Below, piece after piece: positions 1 to 7,509 of a stretch of DNA of 28,788 nt. Origin of the DNA: Treponema sp. UBA3870 (GTDB lineage: Bacteria; Spirochaetota; Spirochaetia; Treponematales; Treponemataceae); assembly GCA_002392275.1 (NCBI GenBank), contig DGGQ01000177.1, positions 1 to 28,788 of the forward strand, given 5' to 3'. Within the stretch, counting starts at the first letter, position 1. The number at the start of each line of letters is the position of its first letter. The notes under the pieces were generated by a model, which saw only the letters and a program-made list of their open reading frames with translations, ran no database searches and was not told the origin of the DNA. Position numbers and translations under genes: made by a program.

Positions 1-231
1 CCAGACCCGGAGGGCGCAACGGCATACGGTCTGTTCACATACACATTGCCGGAATATCCGTATCCTGTCAGTGTGCGTCTTGAAAGCTCCGACATTGAGG
101 GAAATGTGACAAAGATTATTGACTTCCTGCATCCTGGAAAAGAGCTGTCAGTTCCATACATGGTGAAAAAGAATTCCGTGCTCACTCTGTCGGTAAATGG
201 GGAGACTTTGACAAGCCAGATTGTCCAGTAG
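1..231 (+). CDS. C-terminal end of an unidentified protein (5' truncated by window)
   Basis: An open frame enters from the left edge and ends with TAG, giving 76 residues. It begins in mid-protein (PDPEGATAYGLF) and no start with a ribosome binding site is visible; a TTG at 46 is in frame but looks internal. The segment alternates hydrophobic and polar residues and ends SQIVQ, suggesting a beta-rich C-terminal domain, perhaps of an envelope or secreted protein. No family is recognised. A good hairpin terminator follows 29 bases after the stop, so this is the last gene of its transcript. The coding call is supported by the position of that terminator and the uninterrupted frame. Confidence 0.6.
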   Translation, partial: PDPEGATAYGLFTYTLPEYPYPVSVRLESSDIEGNVTKIIDFLHPGKELSVPYMVKKNSVLTLSVNGETLTSQIVQ

Positions 232-259
232 ATTTGGAATTGAAAATCAGAAATCAATG

Positions 260-289
260 GGCTGTCCAAAATTGGGCAGCTCTTTTTTT
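260..289 (+). terminator. Rho-independent terminator of the left-edge gene
   Basis: Stem GCTGTCC (261-267) pairs with GGGCAGC (274-280), one G-U, around a six-base loop AAAATT, followed by a T-rich tract at 281-289. In the opposite direction no T tract follows the stem, so it serves the forward gene and not the convergent helicase operon. Confidence 0.85.
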
Positions 290-299
290 GTGGTGATTT

Positions 300-2402
300 T
301 TAAAACTCAAATTCGATGGGTATTTTTTTTACCTTTACGGCAGCGGAAATTGGAAGTGTGATTTCGTTTCCATTTTTTTTGCGGATTGTGACGGTCCCAT
401 TTTTTTTGTCCAGACCGATTGGAAGTCCCACCTGTGGCAGCGCGTTTATGTCCATCGTGATTTCAACCAGATTTTCATCCTGCATTGCACGGTCGATTAT
501 GTAGACCTTGCCCGAATTATCCATTGCGCTTGCTTCTTTTCTGTCAAAATGTACAGACTGACCGCACAGTTGTTTTTCGTTGACGACAATCCTTTTATTG
601 ATTCTGCAAAGAAGCCCTTCCTTTTGCTCAGGCGAAATATCCATCTTTTCAAGACTTTTCTTCATGGCCTGTATAATTTTTTCACTTTCAAGACCATCGG
701 AATCTGTCCTGGATTTTTTTTCGCCAAGGCCATCGACAAATGAAAATGAGTTTTTCCGTAGGAGTGGCAGGGATGGAACGTCGTTTTCTTTTGAACACTT
801 TTTCACTTTGCCTATAAAATTAAGACCGCTCTGGACAATCACTGCGGAAGCCTCAAAGTCGTCCTTGAAGTCCAGCAGAAAAACATTGGGTGCAAGTTTG
901 GTCAAAATGTGCGGGGCGAGCACTTTGTTTTTTTCCGCGAGAACAACGTTGCTTTCGTTCAGCTTCAGGACATAGCCGTTGAAAAGTGTAGCGGAAGAAT
1001 ATGTGTTGAACCAATCCTCCAGACTCACCGTAAGGTTTTGCGGAATCTCATAGCCGCTGTTTTTTTCAAGCAGATTTTCAATCGAAGCCAAATCCATGCC
1101 CAAATCAAATGCGCGCAGTGCAGATTTTCTATTGATTTCAAAACCAGCAGCCACGTCCAGATGTTTTATGTCCATGAATTTCATAAGCGGAAGAATCTGG
1201 GCAAGACCAAGACCCGGCATGAGTGTCACCGAAAATCCTGCCTCGACGCTCACACATTTTTGTTCACCAGCGTCCAGATTTTTTTCTTGATAAAAAATTG
1301 GGGAGGCCTGTAAAATCTCCTGACCGCTTTCATCCTCGCCGACTTTGTTCATCAGACCGAACGCGATGCAGGAATCAATCAACTGGTCAAGTTTTGATAT
1401 TGGTGAAAAATCAATTTCCTCGTTAGCGGTTTTTGAAAGGAGCATTTCAAATCTGCTGGTGGATTTTTCGGAATCTTGGGTCAGACTGTAAATCAATGCG
1501 CCCATTCGTAAAATCATTTTTCTTGTGTACGAAAAATTTTTCATGGAAATCAAAGTGTCTAACAAAAGCTGCGACACAATGTGCAGACTCCGCCGTGAAT
1601 GTCCCTTCCAGAATGCGCCAGAACAAAGATAGATGTACTGTTGGTTTTCCGAAAGTTTTGAAAAATTTGTGAGCCTCTGCCAGTCTGGCGCAAAAGTCCC
1701 ATTTTTCTCTGCAAACAGAAGCAGATTTCTGAACGATGAAACCAAAAGTCCAAGCGCCACAGAAAAATCGGAACCTTCATTTGCATTTGATTCGTCCAGC
1801 CCACAGATTGCGGCAAAATCCTTCAGGGCCTTTTTTTTGATGGAGCCGTCGCCCTTGCAGATGTCCGAATGGTAGAGAGCGAACGAAATGAAGGCCGCCA
1901 AAAAATTTGGTGTCAGAGTGATTGAATGTGTGTCCGCAATTTTTTCGGAATCAGATTTTTCAATCAAAGTTTCCATGCCGATTTTTGAACCAAGCTCGTC
2001 TTCAAGAATTGGATTTATGCAGTAGACAGTTTTTCCGCTGGTGGATTTGACCGTGTAAAGGACCATCCGCTCCTCAAGATTTTGCAGATGCGCGCGGATT
2101 GCAAATGAAATGTCCTCGTCCGAAAAAAACTTTACGATGCTTTCTTTTGTTGATTCTGGAACGAGCTTTACCAGCGAAAGGATTTTTAAATCATTTTTTC
2201 CCATGAGTGCGACGGCATTTTTTTTGTTTTCCGTCTGGCAAAAAAAAGTTGAAATCTGCGTGACAAGATTTTGCTTGTTGAACGGAGTCTCAATTTCTCC
2301 CAGAAACATTCGGGCGTAATTCAAAAACTGGTCGGTCGGCATTGCGGTAAGGTTTTCTTTCCACTGTGCGATTCTGTTTGTCGTCTCTGGACTAAATTTC
2401 AT
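300..2402 (-). CDS. Helicase-associated protein, XPB partner (Helicase_C_3-like domain)
   Basis: A 700-residue protein with no helicase motifs of its own. About residues 380-500 resemble the 'helicase conserved C-terminal' domain (Helicase_C_3) found beside bacterial XPB-like helicases: a hydrophobic FSVTLMPGLGLAQILPL stretch, then SALRAFDLGMDL, then SLEDWF. The N-terminal 100 residues are helical (TDQFLNYARMFLG). Its start codon overlaps the stop of the XPB gene (ATGA, four bases), with a G-rich ribosome site about eight bases upstream, so the pair is probably translationally coupled and made together. A GTG nine bases earlier is in frame but sits right against the G run. The likely role, inferred from the pairing, is a helicase accessory in DNA repair or recombination. 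Confidence 0.75.
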   Translation of the reverse strand: MKFSPETTNRIAQWKENLTAMPTDQFLNYARMFLGEIETPFNKQNLVTQISTFFCQTENKKNAVALMGKNDLKILSLVKLVPESTKESIVKFFSDEDISFAIRAHLQNLEERMVLYTVKSTSGKTVYCINPILEDELGSKIGMETLIEKSDSEKIADTHSITLTPNFLAAFISFALYHSDICKGDGSIKKKALKDFAAICGLDESNANEGSDFSVALGLLVSSFRNLLLFAEKNGTFAPDWQRLTNFSKLSENQQYIYLCSGAFWKGHSRRSLHIVSQLLLDTLISMKNFSYTRKMILRMGALIYSLTQDSEKSTSRFEMLLSKTANEEIDFSPISKLDQLIDSCIAFGLMNKVGEDESGQEILQASPIFYQEKNLDAGEQKCVSVEAGFSVTLMPGLGLAQILPLMKFMDIKHLDVAAGFEINRKSALRAFDLGMDLASIENLLEKNSGYEIPQNLTVSLEDWFNTYSSATLFNGYVLKLNESNVVLAEKNKVLAPHILTKLAPNVFLLDFKDDFEASAVIVQSGLNFIGKVKKCSKENDVPSLPLLRKNSFSFVDGLGEKKSRTDSDGLESEKIIQAMKKSLEKMDISPEQKEGLLCRINKRIVVNEKQLCGQSVHFDRKEASAMDNSGKVYIIDRAMQDENLVEITMDINALPQVGLPIGLDKKNGTVTIRKKNGNEITLPISAAVKVKKIPIEFEF

Positions 2403-4210
2403 TGGCCGCACCCCCTTTTGTCCTCAATCAGATTTTGGTCCGCAAGTTCGTCAAAGCTGGACTCGTCCTCGTATCTTATTATTCGGTATGAGTATCCCTG
2501 TTCGCCCAAAAACTTTTGTCTCTTTGTTCCAAACTCTTCGTCTATCGTGTCCTTTGAAACAACGGTAAAAAATCTGGCTGTCCTTTCTTTTGGACGCAGA
2601 AGACGACCAAGCCTCTGAGCCTCTTCCTGTCTGGAACCAAAAACTCCGCTGACTTCAATCGCCATGCTTGCGTCCGGCAAATCTATTGCAAAGTTTGCGA
2701 CCTTGCTGACGACAAGCACATTTATTTTTCCCTGCCTGAAGCTGGTGTAGATTTCATCCCGCGTTGAATTTTTTGTCTTCCCGGTGATTATCGGTGCGCC
2801 CAGGGTTTTTGCAATTTGGTCCAGCTGGTCAAGATACTGCCCGATGATTAAAATTTTGTCGTCGGGAAATTTTTCGACAAGCGTTTTTACAATCTGCACT
2901 TTGAGAGGATTTGTCGCTGCAATTTTGTTCTGCTCCCTTTTGCCAGCAACCACGTATTCAAATTTCAGTTCATCGGACATGGGGATTCGGACTTCAACAC
3001 ATTCGGCGGTCGCAATCCACCGGTCACGCTCAAGCTCCTTCCATGGAACGTCATAACGCTTTGGACCTACCAACGAAAATACATTTCCCTCGCATCCATC
3101 TTCACGGACAAGAGTTGCCGTAAGTCCCACCCTGCGTACCGCCTGTAATTCCGCCGCAACCCTAAAAACCGGTGCGGGAAGCATGTGAACCTCGTCATAA
3201 ATAATCAGCCCCCAGTTTCTTGAACGGAAAAGAGAAAAATGTGGATAGGGTCCAGTTTTTTCAGGCCGCCAAGTCAAAACCTGGTATGTCGCGACTGTCA
3301 CCGATTTTATGTCCTTGTTTTCGCCGGTGTACTCCGCAATCTGTTCCCGTGCCAAAGATGTCTTGTCAACAAGCTCGTCAATCCACTGGTGGACCGCCGA
3401 AATATTTGTTGTTACAATCAGAGTGTTTGTTTTCAGAATGGACATCAGCAGCATGCCGACTATAGTTTTTCCTGCGCCACATGGAAGGACTATTGTTCCA
3501 AATCCAGTCCCCGGTCCCTTGTCACCGACAAACGCGCGGGCAGCTCCCTTTTGGTATTCGCGGATTTCAAATTTTTTACCGGATGTGGTGGTCTCCCTCA
3601 AATCAATTTCCATTGGGTCGCCATCAATTAACGGTACATCATCCTTTACGGGCCAGTTTAGAGCGAGCAGATTCTGTTTGATTGTTCCACGGTCTGTCAG
3701 GTTCAGCATGAAGCAGAATCTTTTTTCATCGTCGGTGAGTTCGGCGCTGGAGTTTTCCGGCTGCACATATTCGCATGGAATCAGCTGTTTTTTTAGGGGG
3801 CCGTTGTGCTCAATCTGCTTAAAAATATATGGCGACCTGCATACCAGATAGAGATACTCGTCCCTGGACGTTTTTCCGTTTTCTGTTCTTTCGTTTACAG
3901 GCCCGGGCACAAGACGGATTTTCCCAAAACGTTCCCCTGTTTCCTGGACCCAGACTTTTACCGACTGTGGAATCTCGTAGCGGGAGAAATCTTCCATCGC
4001 TTGAATGACTTTTTCCGGGGTGAATCCCACGCTTGAGGCATTCCAGAGCGAAAGGGCCGTGACTCTGTAGGTGTGCCAGTGTTCCGGGGATTTTTCCAGT
4101 TCCGCAAATGGAATAAGGGCATTGCGACATTCCTCGGCCCGTGGGGAATGTATGTCCAGCATGAGAGTTCTATCCGACTGTATTACTAAAGGGTTTTCCA
4201 AATCTGCCAT
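2399..4210 (-). CDS. XPB/Rad25-type superfamily 2 DNA helicase
   Basis: 603 residues. Visible motifs in order: an N-terminal damage-recognition-like region (about 40-180), the REYQ Q-type motif (217-220), Walker A LPCGAGKT (242-249), DEVH box (339-342), TAT motif III (364-366), the XPB-typical RED triad (R369-E370-D371) and motif VI QRLGRLLRP (532-540). This is an ATP-dependent 3'-5' DNA translocase of the ERCC3/XPB class, expected to act in nucleotide excision repair or related DNA processing with its neighbour. The N-terminal segment EKVIQAMEDFSRYEIPQSV resembles part of the partner protein, so the two share a related module. No strong ribosome site precedes the ATG; a TATAAT box lies 18 bases upstream. 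Function is confident at family level, pathway less so. Confidence 0.92.
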   Translation of the reverse strand: MADLENPLVIQSDRTLMLDIHSPRAEECRNALIPFAELEKSPEHWHTYRVTALSLWNASSVGFTPEKVIQAMEDFSRYEIPQSVKVWVQETGERFGKIRLVPGPVNERTENGKTSRDEYLYLVCRSPYIFKQIEHNGPLKKQLIPCEYVQPENSSAELTDDEKRFCFMLNLTDRGTIKQNLLALNWPVKDDVPLIDGDPMEIDLRETTTSGKKFEIREYQKGAARAFVGDKGPGTGFGTIVLPCGAGKTIVGMLLMSILKTNTLIVTTNISAVHQWIDELVDKTSLAREQIAEYTGENKDIKSVTVATYQVLTWRPEKTGPYPHFSLFRSRNWGLIIYDEVHMLPAPVFRVAAELQAVRRVGLTATLVREDGCEGNVFSLVGPKRYDVPWKELERDRWIATAECVEVRIPMSDELKFEYVVAGKREQNKIAATNPLKVQIVKTLVEKFPDDKILIIGQYLDQLDQIAKTLGAPIITGKTKNSTRDEIYTSFRQGKINVLVVSKVANFAIDLPDASMAIEVSGVFGSRQEEAQRLGRLLRPKERTARFFTVVSKDTIDEEFGTKRQKFLGEQGYSYRIIRYEDESSFDELADQNLIEDKRGCGQ

Positions 4211-4228
4211 CTTTTAAACCGAATCTTA

Positions 4229-4234
4229 ATTATA
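4229..4234 (-). promoter_or_regulatory. Candidate -10 element of the helicase operon
   Basis: A perfect TATAAT on the reverse strand, 18 bases before the XPB start codon. No convincing -35 is seen at 16-18 bases, so this is tentative. Confidence 0.4.
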
Positions 4235-4291
4235 CAATGAAATTGCGAAAGATAAAAGATGTGTTTTGTTTTTTTTGTTCAAACAGAATTC

Positions 4292-4320
4292 TTGCAAAAA
4301 TCCTGATACTGGTGTAAAAT
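4292..4320 (+). promoter_or_regulatory. Promoter of the TetR / ABC ATPase operon
   Basis: TTGCAA (4292-4297) and TAAAAT (4315-4320) with a 17-base spacer. It reads into the TetR gene 32 bases further on. Confidence 0.7.
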
Positions 4321-4325
4321 ATTAA

Positions 4326-4339
4326 CTAACGAAAGTTAG
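4326..4339. promoter_or_regulatory. Probable TetR operator (CTAAC-gaaa-GTTAG)
   Basis: A perfect 5-bp inverted repeat around GAAA, placed from about the expected transcription start into the ribosome binding site of the TetR gene. TetR-family proteins commonly bind such short dyads in their own promoter, so negative autoregulation is the simple inference. Confidence 0.6.
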
Positions 4340-4352
4340 GGAGATTCGTGGC

Positions 4353-5006
4353 ATGGGGAAAAAAATTTCTCAGGAAGAGATTGTCATGGCTCTGGTGGAC
4401 ATTTCATTTTTCAAATCCACCGGGGCGACCAGTCTTTCTGATATTGCCGAGCGTCTGGGGATTAAAAAAGCTTCCCTCTACAACCATTTTGAAAGCCGGG
4501 ATGCCATAGTAAAGGCCGCGTTCAGGTTTTGTGGCGAGTATCTTTCGTCCATAACTTTTCTTCCGCCCGATTTGGAGTCTGTGACAAAAAAATATTCGGC
4601 TGCATCGGTGCTCAAGGGAATAACCAAGCGGTACTTCAAGATGCACGAAAAACGACCTCTTTTCCAGATTTATACTTTTGTCGAAAGCCAGAAATATTTT
4701 TCAAAGGATGCCGCTGAAATTGTCGTGAGAGAGAAAAAGCGTTTGCACGAACAGACGGAAGTTCTTTTTAAGTCACTGTCGAACAACGGAAAAATCTTTT
4801 TGCCCGAGGCCTATAAAAACTCGTGCATACAGTGGCTTTTGTCTGGAATCACTTCGCTTCTTTCGGACCAGCTTATGCAGAAAAAAAGATTGATTGTCGA
4901 GAATCCTGCCAGCGGGGAGGGGGAGCTTTTTTCTCTGCCCGTGGATGATTCGGCACTTGAGGATCTGGACAGACTGATTGACGACTACACGCGCAGAATT
5001 GGTTAA
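4353..5006 (+). CDS. TetR/AcrR family transcriptional regulator
   Basis: 217 residues. The N-terminal helix-turn-helix is clear: residues 26-48 read TSLSDIAERLGIKKASLYNHF, the classic TetR pattern ending in the LYNHF recognition helix. The rest is helical and divergent, as expected of the ligand and dimer domain. The ATG follows a GGGAG-type ribosome site. The ABC ATPase gene starts 16 bases after the stop and should be in the same transcript, so the regulator most likely controls that transporter subunit and itself. The ligand cannot be read from the sequence. Confidence 0.9.
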   Translation: MGKKISQEEIVMALVDISFFKSTGATSLSDIAERLGIKKASLYNHFESRDAIVKAAFRFCGEYLSSITFLPPDLESVTKKYSAASVLKGITKRYFKMHEKRPLFQIYTFVESQKYFSKDAAEIVVREKKRLHEQTEVLFKSLSNNGKIFLPEAYKNSCIQWLLSGITSLLSDQLMQKKRLIVENPASGEGELFSLPVDDSALEDLDRLIDDYTRRIG

Positions 5007-5022
5007 TTTTTGGGGATTTAAT

Positions 5023-5883
5023 ATGGACTGTATTTCATTTGACGATGTAAGTTTTTCTTATCCAATGGTTGAGGGCGATCTTGACGAAAACGGAAAGCAG
5101 ATAATTCCGCAGCCTGTGTTTGACCATTTTACCGGGACCATTCCGGCTGGATTCACAAGTTTGATTGGCCCAAACGGTTCAGGAAAATCAACATTTATGA
5201 TGCTCGCGAGCGGTCGCCTTGTTCCGCAGTCCGGGAGAGTATATCTTTTTGGACAGAACGTTGCGGCCCTTGGTGATGAGAAAAAAAATCTTCTTGCATC
5301 GGTGATTTATCAGAACATGGAGTTTGAGAGCGGCGACAAAGTTTCAAATCTGCTTTCGTTTGTGTACTCCCATGGTGCGCTGAAGGGGAACGCAAAGGCA
5401 ATCCGAGGTGACGGTGATTTGCTTGCAGAGACAATCGAAGTTTTTGAGCTGGAGAATGTTCTGGAGCATGGTCTTGCTGAACTGAGCAAGGGTGAAATCC
5501 AGCGTGTGCTTTTGGCGTTCAGTATGCTCTACGGAAGCGCGTCGATTTTTATGGACGAGCCTCTTTTTGCAATGGAGCTACGGCAGAAAATTTCCGCTCT
5601 GAAATATATAAAAGATTTTTGTGCGGCAACAAAAACGGCGGTCTTTATTTCAATGCATGAACTTGATTTGACGCGGCAGTTTGCGGACAATGTGCTTCTT
5701 TTTTATCCAAACCGCGACATGGACTATGGAACCCCGGAGGAGGTGCTTACAAACGAGGCACTGGAAAAAGCCTACGAAGTTCCCGCCGCCATGTTGAAGG
5801 ATAAGGAAACATTCACCCGTGAGGAGCTAATCCAGACGGGCGAGGCCATTCTAAAAATCCAGAATCTCAAAATCAAAAACTAA
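5023..5883 (+). CDS. ABC transporter ATP-binding protein
   Basis: 286 residues from an ATG preceded by GGGGA; an in-frame TTG 45 bases upstream lies inside the TetR gene and is less likely. Walker A GPNGSGKST (49-57), Q-loop Gln97, signature LSKGEIQ (154-160, a variant of LSGGQ), Walker B SIFMDEP (174-180) and the switch histidine H212 in ISMHE are all present, so ATPase activity is expected. The layout resembles importers of the iron/cobalamin group, but no permease or binding protein is next to it, so its partner must be encoded elsewhere or its role is not transport. The last 33 bases overlap the end of the convergent gene; no terminator is seen between them. Confidence 0.88.
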   Translation: MDCISFDDVSFSYPMVEGDLDENGKQIIPQPVFDHFTGTIPAGFTSLIGPNGSGKSTFMMLASGRLVPQSGRVYLFGQNVAALGDEKKNLLASVIYQNMEFESGDKVSNLLSFVYSHGALKGNAKAIRGDGDLLAETIEVFELENVLEHGLAELSKGEIQRVLLAFSMLYGSASIFMDEPLFAMELRQKISALKYIKDFCAATKTAVFISMHELDLTRQFADNVLLFYPNRDMDYGTPEEVLTNEALEKAYEVPAAMLKDKETFTREELIQTGEAILKIQNLKIKN

Positions 5884-6324
5884 AAAGTCTTTGCCGTAGA
5901 AAACACCTTCGGCCTTTACTTTTTTGTCCTTGAAATTCGCAAGATGTTCGGCCATTGAATCCTCAACGTGCAGGCTGTAGGATTTTCCGTTTTCGCTCTG
6001 GAATGTGAATTTCCTGTTGCCCTTGCCGCCTTTGACTTTAAGGACTCCTGTCATCGGGGTGAGTTCGGCGGTGACTGTTTTTGCTTTTTCGCCGGAGACT
6101 ATTCCATCGGGAATCTGCTCGAATCCTTCTGGTCTGTGTCCCGCTCCAATTCCTCCACCTTCACCAAATGATGCGGGTGCTTTGCCCGAAATGTGGAGAA
6201 CGGATTTTTCTGGAATCGACGTGTCCTCCTCCTTGTCCTTGTTTCCACCAGCTGTAATCGGCATGGCGGCCATAACCATCGCGAATGTCATAACTGCAAA
6301 TGCGGCTGTCTTCTTTAGTGCCAT
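5851..6324 (-). CDS. Small secreted protein of unknown function
   Basis: 157 residues beginning with a signal peptide (ALKK, then a hydrophobic run to about residue 25, cleavage likely near ITAGG). A charged linker follows, then a glycine-rich segment (about 50-65) and a C-terminal beta-rich region with SYSLHVEDSMAEHLANF and KKVKAEGVFYG, which resembles the small OB-like folds of exported proteins. A GGAGA ribosome site lies eight bases before the ATG. It follows the aminopeptidase gene by 29 bases and is probably its operon partner. Its last codons overlap the end of the ABC ATPase gene on the other strand. No named family is recognised. Confidence 0.75.
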   Translation of the reverse strand: MALKKTAAFAVMTFAMVMAAMPITAGGNKDKEEDTSIPEKSVLHISGKAPASFGEGGGIGAGHRPEGFEQIPDGIVSGEKAKTVTAELTPMTGVLKVKGGKGNRKFTFQSENGKSYSLHVEDSMAEHLANFKDKKVKAEGVFYGKDFLVFDFEILDF

Positions 6325-6353
6325 AGTCTTCTCCTATAAAAATGCGTGTTTCC

Positions 6354-7493
6354 TTAGATTTTCAGGTCACCATTGTCAAGCACTGTAAACTCCGTGCCGT
6401 CCTGGTACTTGATTTTAATGGTCGGATTTTTTACAAGCCCGTCAAAATGAATTAAGGCCGGCGCGTCTCCGTCGTAGTTTTCTCCAATCGCAAAGTGGCA
6501 TGTGCGGAATGCTTTTTCATCTTCCAGCATGTTGCCCGTGATGTTTGCGGCAGGATTCAGACCAATCCCAAGCTCCCCAATATTGCGTGAGTTCCGTCTG
6601 TATGCGGCTCCAGCTTCTTTTGAGATTTTTCCGCTGGACACAAGAGCGCCCGACTCTTTTTCTGCATTCTGGATATCCTTCAGAAGTCTCTTAGCTTCGG
6701 TCCCGCCTTTTATGTCTGTCACAAATCCACCATGGACATCCACAGTGATTGGTGTCTTTAGAATCTCGTCGCCATCGCTGAACGACATGCTTCCGTCAAA
6801 AACAATTTTTCCTTCGCATCCGTTTTTGTCTTCATCGCCGACTACCGGGGAAACAAATACTTCTCCGGAAGGAACATTGCCACCAGTGCCAGGTTTAGAA
6901 AAGTCTCCGTCATCAACAAGCGGACTGCGGTTCTGGACTGGAACAAGAATATCGGTTCCGCCGGGGGATGTGACATGGACCGACACTGCGTTTTTAAATT
7001 TTTTGCAGAGGGTCTCGCATCGCTGTCTGAGCAGGTCGTAATCAATATTCACGGTGCGCTCAAACATGTCCTGCGTGAGACCCGGAGTCCATACCGCTCG
7101 GATAGATTTTTTCCCCGAAAGAAGATAGTCGAATGCGTTGTCGTATTTTTTTCCATCCGAATCCGTGTATGGATTTTCTATTCCGTTTTCATCCTTCCCC
7201 AACTTGATGGCCGACAAAGAAAAAATTACATCCGGCTCGGAAAGAATTGCGGCGACAACAGTTTTGTCCGCAAAGTCCATGCTCGTCTTTTTTTGCTGAA
7301 AAATCAGACTGACGTTCGCGCCAAGCTCCATTGCGGCCTGGTAGACGTCCTGGGCGATTGGGTTAAGCTCCGGGTTGGAGATAATCAGAACCGTCTCACC
7401 CTTTTTGATTTTGCAGACACTCTGAACCATGGTCTGTGCCGGGGTCAGGTCTTTGTTGTGCTTCGCAATCAGTGAATCAATCAGGACTCCCAT
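6354..7493 (-). CDS. M29-type (aminopeptidase T/S) metallo-aminopeptidase
   Basis: 379 residues. Residues matching the known M29 metal and catalytic set are all visible: E211 (PSGEVF), E307 (GELGIG), H333 and Y340 (CHFAIGENY, seven apart), H349 and D351 (IHFDG). The His-Tyr and His-x-Asp spacings match the family. It should remove N-terminal residues from peptides in the cytoplasm, as no signal peptide is present. The ATG has GGAG six bases upstream; an in-frame TTG twelve bases earlier is less likely. The gene starts 16 bases after the stop of the M30-like protease lipoprotein, so extracellular and intracellular peptide breakdown may be co-expressed. Residues between E211 and E307 carry more sequence than I expect for the family. 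Confidence 0.85.
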   Translation of the reverse strand: MGVLIDSLIAKHNKDLTPAQTMVQSVCKIKKGETVLIISNPELNPIAQDVYQAAMELGANVSLIFQQKKTSMDFADKTVVAAILSEPDVIFSLSAIKLGKDENGIENPYTDSDGKKYDNAFDYLLSGKKSIRAVWTPGLTQDMFERTVNIDYDLLRQRCETLCKKFKNAVSVHVTSPGGTDILVPVQNRSPLVDDGDFSKPGTGGNVPSGEVFVSPVVGDEDKNGCEGKIVFDGSMSFSDGDEILKTPITVDVHGGFVTDIKGGTEAKRLLKDIQNAEKESGALVSSGKISKEAGAAYRRNSRNIGELGIGLNPAANITGNMLEDEKAFRTCHFAIGENYDGDAPALIHFDGLVKNPTIKIKYQDGTEFTVLDNGDLKI

Positions 7494-7509
7494 TTTTTTC
7501 TCCAAATCC

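Noticed and set aside
260..289. Bidirectional use of the first terminator
   Set aside because: On the reverse strand the stem is followed by CATTGATTTC rather than a T run, so it does not end the helicase operon convincingly.
580..975. Forward-strand 131-codon frame
   Set aside because: Shadow of the helicase-associated gene on the other strand.
3309..3851. Forward-strand 180-codon frame
   Set aside because: It lies fully within the XPB gene, which has all its helicase motifs; the forward product has no recognisable features.
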